Of a DNA stretch of 64,000 nt, positions 61,297 to 64,000 are shown one piece after another. Numbering within the stretch: the first letter of the stretch is position 1; each line of letters begins with the position of its first letter. The stretch lies in contig CAKXYI010000011.1 in the NCBI GenBank assembly GCA_934899185.1, forward strand, positions 1-64,000, written 5' to 3'. Source of the stretch: an uncultured Lachnospiraceae bacterium. GTDB taxonomy: Bacteria; Bacillota; Clostridia; Lachnospirales; Lachnospiraceae. The translations under genes were made by a program, and so were the position numbers. The notes beneath the pieces are model-generated. The model saw nothing but the letters and a program-made list of their open reading frames with translations, had not been told where the DNA came from and ran no database searches.

Positions 61297-64000
61297 ATGC
61301 AACTGGAGCAGATTGGAAGAAAAGACATCATAGAGCAGCTGGGAAAGGTCGACGGAAAAGCGACTGCCACAGATGCCGCGCAGAGCGAGCAAAAGATTGC
61401 TAATGGGAAATTGCGCAGTATCTCGGTCAATAACCCTTTTTACAATAAAAATGATCTAAGGGAAAAGACCATGACAGAGAAAATGGAAGAACAGTTGGCA
61501 CAGGGGACGGATGCCAGTCTTTTACATAACCAGATGGCGGTCTATGCCCAGACGACTTCGGGCAAGGACTACGAAAAAATGCAGGAGGAAGGATTTTCTC
61601 CTATGCATATGGAAGCACACACCATTGTGACCGTGACAGACCGTATTAAGGTTGCTATGGCAAAGGGTGGTGCAGATATTTCCAAGATGGGCGGTATTTC
61701 GGATGCTAAGTTGGAGGCTATGAGTGGCAGCGCGGGACAAAAAGTCCAATTGGAGCATGCCCTGAACAATGCCGATCTTCCGGTAGAGGAAGATACGCTT
61801 GCGGCGGGAAAGATTGCTATGACCAAGACGCAGGAGATGGATGGTGACCTATCTTTGGGGGCCGCCTGTTATATGTTAAAAAATGATCTGTCGCCGACCA
61901 TTGATCATGTCTATCAGGCGTATTTTTCCGGCGGAACGGAAAATGGGATGACAGATGAAATGGAGGCTTTGCCAAAAGATCTGCAAGCACAGTTGGAGAC
62001 TATGCTTACGGATGCAGGCATGGAGGCTTCCGATGAAAACCTGACTTATTGCAATTATCTGATCAAAAATCAGATCCCGGTCACTACAGAAAATCTGACC
62101 TATATGGCAAAACTGTTAGAGATGCCATTGAATCAGGAGATCGGCGCTACAGCAGAACAGATTGCAGATGCTGTGGCAGAAGGCAATGAGCCGGGAGATG
62201 CCATGCTTTTATCAGATTACAGTCTGATGGGGAAGGCAAAAGATCTGTATGCAAAACAGATGAAAGAACTGGATGCGATCACAAGCACCAGACAGATGCA
62301 GGAAGCAAGGCTTCTGATGAGTGTGGAAGCGAATTACAGTCTCCTGAAAAAGGGAATTGCGATCGATACCATGTCGATCGAGGAGACGGTAGATGCCCTC
62401 AAGTCCTTGGAAGAAGAATATGTAAAGCAGATGCTTTCCGTGGATGATCCTAAGCAGACGGAGGCAAATGTTGCCATTTATCAGGATTATAGGGAAGCAC
62501 AGGAAACGCTTGGCAGTGCACCGGCAGCATTCTTAGCGCAGATACCGGCAGTGGAGGAAATGACCCTGCGACAGGTGAGCGCAGAGGCGGGAAAGGCATC
62601 TGCTGCATTTGAAAGTGCTGAGAGCCGCTACGAAACGGTCTGGACAGAACCAAGAAAAGATCTGGGTGATTCCATACATAAGGCATTTGCCAATGTGGAT
62701 GACATTTTACAGGATCAGGGCATGGAACTGACTGAGGAAAACCGCCGTGCCGTGCGTATCCTGGCATATAATGAAATGGATCTAACTGGGGAAAATATCC
62801 AAAAGGTGCGCCAGTCTGATGTGGCAGTGCAGAAAATGTTTCGGGCGATGAAGCCGGCAAGTGTTATGGAAATGATCCGACAGGGGCATAATCCATTGGA
62901 TCTGACGGTAAAAGATCTGACCGATCTGGCAGAAGGTCTTTTGGAACAGGGGGAGTCCAAGACCGGACAGGACAGCGACGAGTATGCAAAGTTTTTGTGG
63001 AAATTAGAGCAGACCGGTGACATCAGTCAGGAGGAGCGCGACAGTTATATTGGCATTTATCGTATGATCTATCAGGTAGAGGCGGGCGATGGTGCCGCGA
63101 TCGGAGCCTTGATGATGCAGGGGAAAGATGTGACCCTGCGCAATCTTATGACGGCAGTGCGGTCGACAAAACATAGCGGACAGGAGTATGCGATCGATGA
63201 TTCCTTTGGGCAGGTGGACTCTTTTGACCGGACAGCACTCTCCATTATTGAGCAGGCAGAGATGGCATTTCAGGCAAATTGCCTGTATGAGGCAAAAGAT
63301 ACCATGACACCGGTCAAGATGAAGCAGTTTGAAAGTAAGGACGCTTACATGGATCTGACACCGGAGCAGTTCAAATCCCAACTGGATATTCTCGAGTCAA
63401 TGCGACTGGCACCGCAGGAGGCATTAAGCGGGCAGGATGCGGCTTATGTTAAGGAAGAAGAAGCGGTCGAGGAGATGGCGCGGGAGCAGACCAGACAAGA
63501 GGTGGCGGAGGCTTTGAAGAGCGAGGAAGCCGTTTACCAGATGCTGGATAAATATGACCTGCCACAGACACCGGCTTTCCTGAGCAGTATTTCGGAAATG
63601 CTTAGGGATCGCAATAGCGTCTATCGCAATTTACAGAGATTTGCTTCGGGTAACAGTCAGGATGCATCCGCAAAGCAGATTTCAGATCTGATCGAAGATT
63701 TGATCAAGGAATATGGCGAGGCTTGCAAGACGCCAAAGGAAATGGCAGATGCCCAGCATAAGTTAGAGGAAACCGCCGAGAAGGTCATGAAAAATATGCT
63801 GGTGGAAAAAGATGTGACTTCGATCGATGTGCGTGGCATGAAACTTGTTATGACCCAGATCCAGGCATTGGGAAAGATGGGAGAGCAGAGTGAGACCTAT
63901 AATATCCCGATCCTTGTGGAAGACAAACTGGGCAATCTTTCCCTCAAGATTGTGCGCGGAAGCGAGGAGAAAGGTCTGGTCGATGTGGCATTGAATATGG
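61297..64000 (+). CDS. DUF6240/FliK-like large protein, 5' part
   Basis: The frame is open without a stop for 901 codons from ATG 61297 to the window end, with AAAGGAGG 6 bases upstream. The protein is acidic, helical and rich in Met, Glu, Ala and Gln. Motifs such as EEGFSP followed by TIVTVTDRIKVAMAKGG, and repeated units starting LT or PTxENL, match what I know of DUF6240 proteins of Lachnospiraceae. Residues about 870-901 (YNIPILVEDKLGNLSLKIVR) resemble the C-terminal domain of the flagellar hook-length protein FliK. The gene is cut by the window edge. A possible flagellar promoter precedes it. Confidence 0.75.
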   Translation, partial: MQLEQIGRKDIIEQLGKVDGKATATDAAQSEQKIANGKLRSISVNNPFYNKNDLREKTMTEKMEEQLAQGTDASLLHNQMAVYAQTTSGKDYEKMQEEGFSPMHMEAHTIVTVTDRIKVAMAKGGADISKMGGISDAKLEAMSGSAGQKVQLEHALNNADLPVEEDTLAAGKIAMTKTQEMDGDLSLGAACYMLKNDLSPTIDHVYQAYFSGGTENGMTDEMEALPKDLQAQLETMLTDAGMEASDENLTYCNYLIKNQIPVTTENLTYMAKLLEMPLNQEIGATAEQIADAVAEGNEPGDAMLLSDYSLMGKAKDLYAKQMKELDAITSTRQMQEARLLMSVEANYSLLKKGIAIDTMSIEETVDALKSLEEEYVKQMLSVDDPKQTEANVAIYQDYREAQETLGSAPAAFLAQIPAVEEMTLRQVSAEAGKASAAFESAESRYETVWTEPRKDLGDSIHKAFANVDDILQDQGMELTEENRRAVRILAYNEMDLTGENIQKVRQSDVAVQKMFRAMKPASVMEMIRQGHNPLDLTVKDLTDLAEGLLEQGESKTGQDSDEYAKFLWKLEQTGDISQEERDSYIGIYRMIYQVEAGDGAAIGALMMQGKDVTLRNLMTAVRSTKHSGQEYAIDDSFGQVDSFDRTALSIIEQAEMAFQANCLYEAKDTMTPVKMKQFESKDAYMDLTPEQFKSQLDILESMRLAPQEALSGQDAAYVKEEEAVEEMAREQTRQEVAEALKSEEAVYQMLDKYDLPQTPAFLSSISEMLRDRNSVYRNLQRFASGNSQDASAKQISDLIEDLIKEYGEACKTPKEMADAQHKLEETAEKVMKNMLVEKDVTSIDVRGMKLVMTQIQALGKMGEQSETYNIPILVEDKLGNLSLKIVRGSEEKGLVDVALNM

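Overview
The window reads as a chromosomal segment of a low-to-mid GC, Gram-positive anaerobe of the Clostridia, most likely a Lachnospiraceae member (Roseburia/Lachnospira-like). The reasons are AGGAGG-type ribosome binding sites with frequent GTG/TTG starts, a YesM/YesN two-component system beside a sugar ABC importer, the dnaX-ybaB-recR block, and a DUF6240-type protein that is typical of flagellated Lachnospiraceae. I identify 53 protein genes, 52 on the + strand. I see no RNA genes, insertion sequences or CRISPR arrays.

Region 1 (about 0.2-45.7 kb) is a very large surface-polysaccharide locus. It encodes GDP-mannose supply (a ManC-ManA fusion at 39.5 kb, a second ManC at 41.9 kb, a phosphohexomutase at 43.0 kb) and conversion of GDP-mannose to a GDP-6-deoxyhexose (Gmd at 4.4 kb, an Rmd-like reductase at 1.4 kb). 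Two glycosyltransferases of the polyprenyl-phosphate-sugar type (0.2 and 44.8 kb), a GtrA protein and a Wzx-like flippase (13.9 kb) are also present. The locus is dominated by membrane proteins that would act on the glycan outside or within the membrane: ten acyltransferase-3 genes, one MBOAT acyltransferase, two GT-C-like proteins (2.4 and 34.4 kb), six paralogues of an uncharacterised membrane family (family A: 8.9, 10.2, 11.4, 17.7, 18.9, 20.2 kb) and two paralogues of another (family B: 21.2, 22.5 kb).

Within this locus, 23.8-31.7 kb holds the most distinctive module: a MaoC-like hydratase, an SDR reductase, a dedicated acyl carrier protein, an MBOAT, an SGNH-like partner, two acyltransferases and an FkbH-type HAD protein. 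Together they suggest that an unusual acyl group is built on a private carrier protein and moved onto the surface glycan, analogous in logic to Dlt or alginate acetylation. A hipBA toxin-antitoxin pair with its own palindromic operators (38.0-39.5 kb) sits between the acyltransferases and the GDP-mannose genes.

Region 2 (45.7-55.0 kb) is a nutrient-sensing and uptake unit: a YesN-type regulator, a YesM-type kinase and a YtfQ/YtfR/YtfT/YjfF-like ABC importer. It has two different binding lipoproteins, one on each side of the transporter genes. Direct repeats upstream, an intercistronic terminator and a second promoter suggest layered control.

Region 3 (55.0-64.0 kb) is mostly core genome: a tocopherol-cyclase-like protein, a phosphofructokinase, dnaX, ybaB, recR, a membrane LysM protein with an MPN-like cytoplasmic domain, and the first 901 codons of a DUF6240/FliK-like protein that runs off the window behind a possible sigma-28-type promoter.
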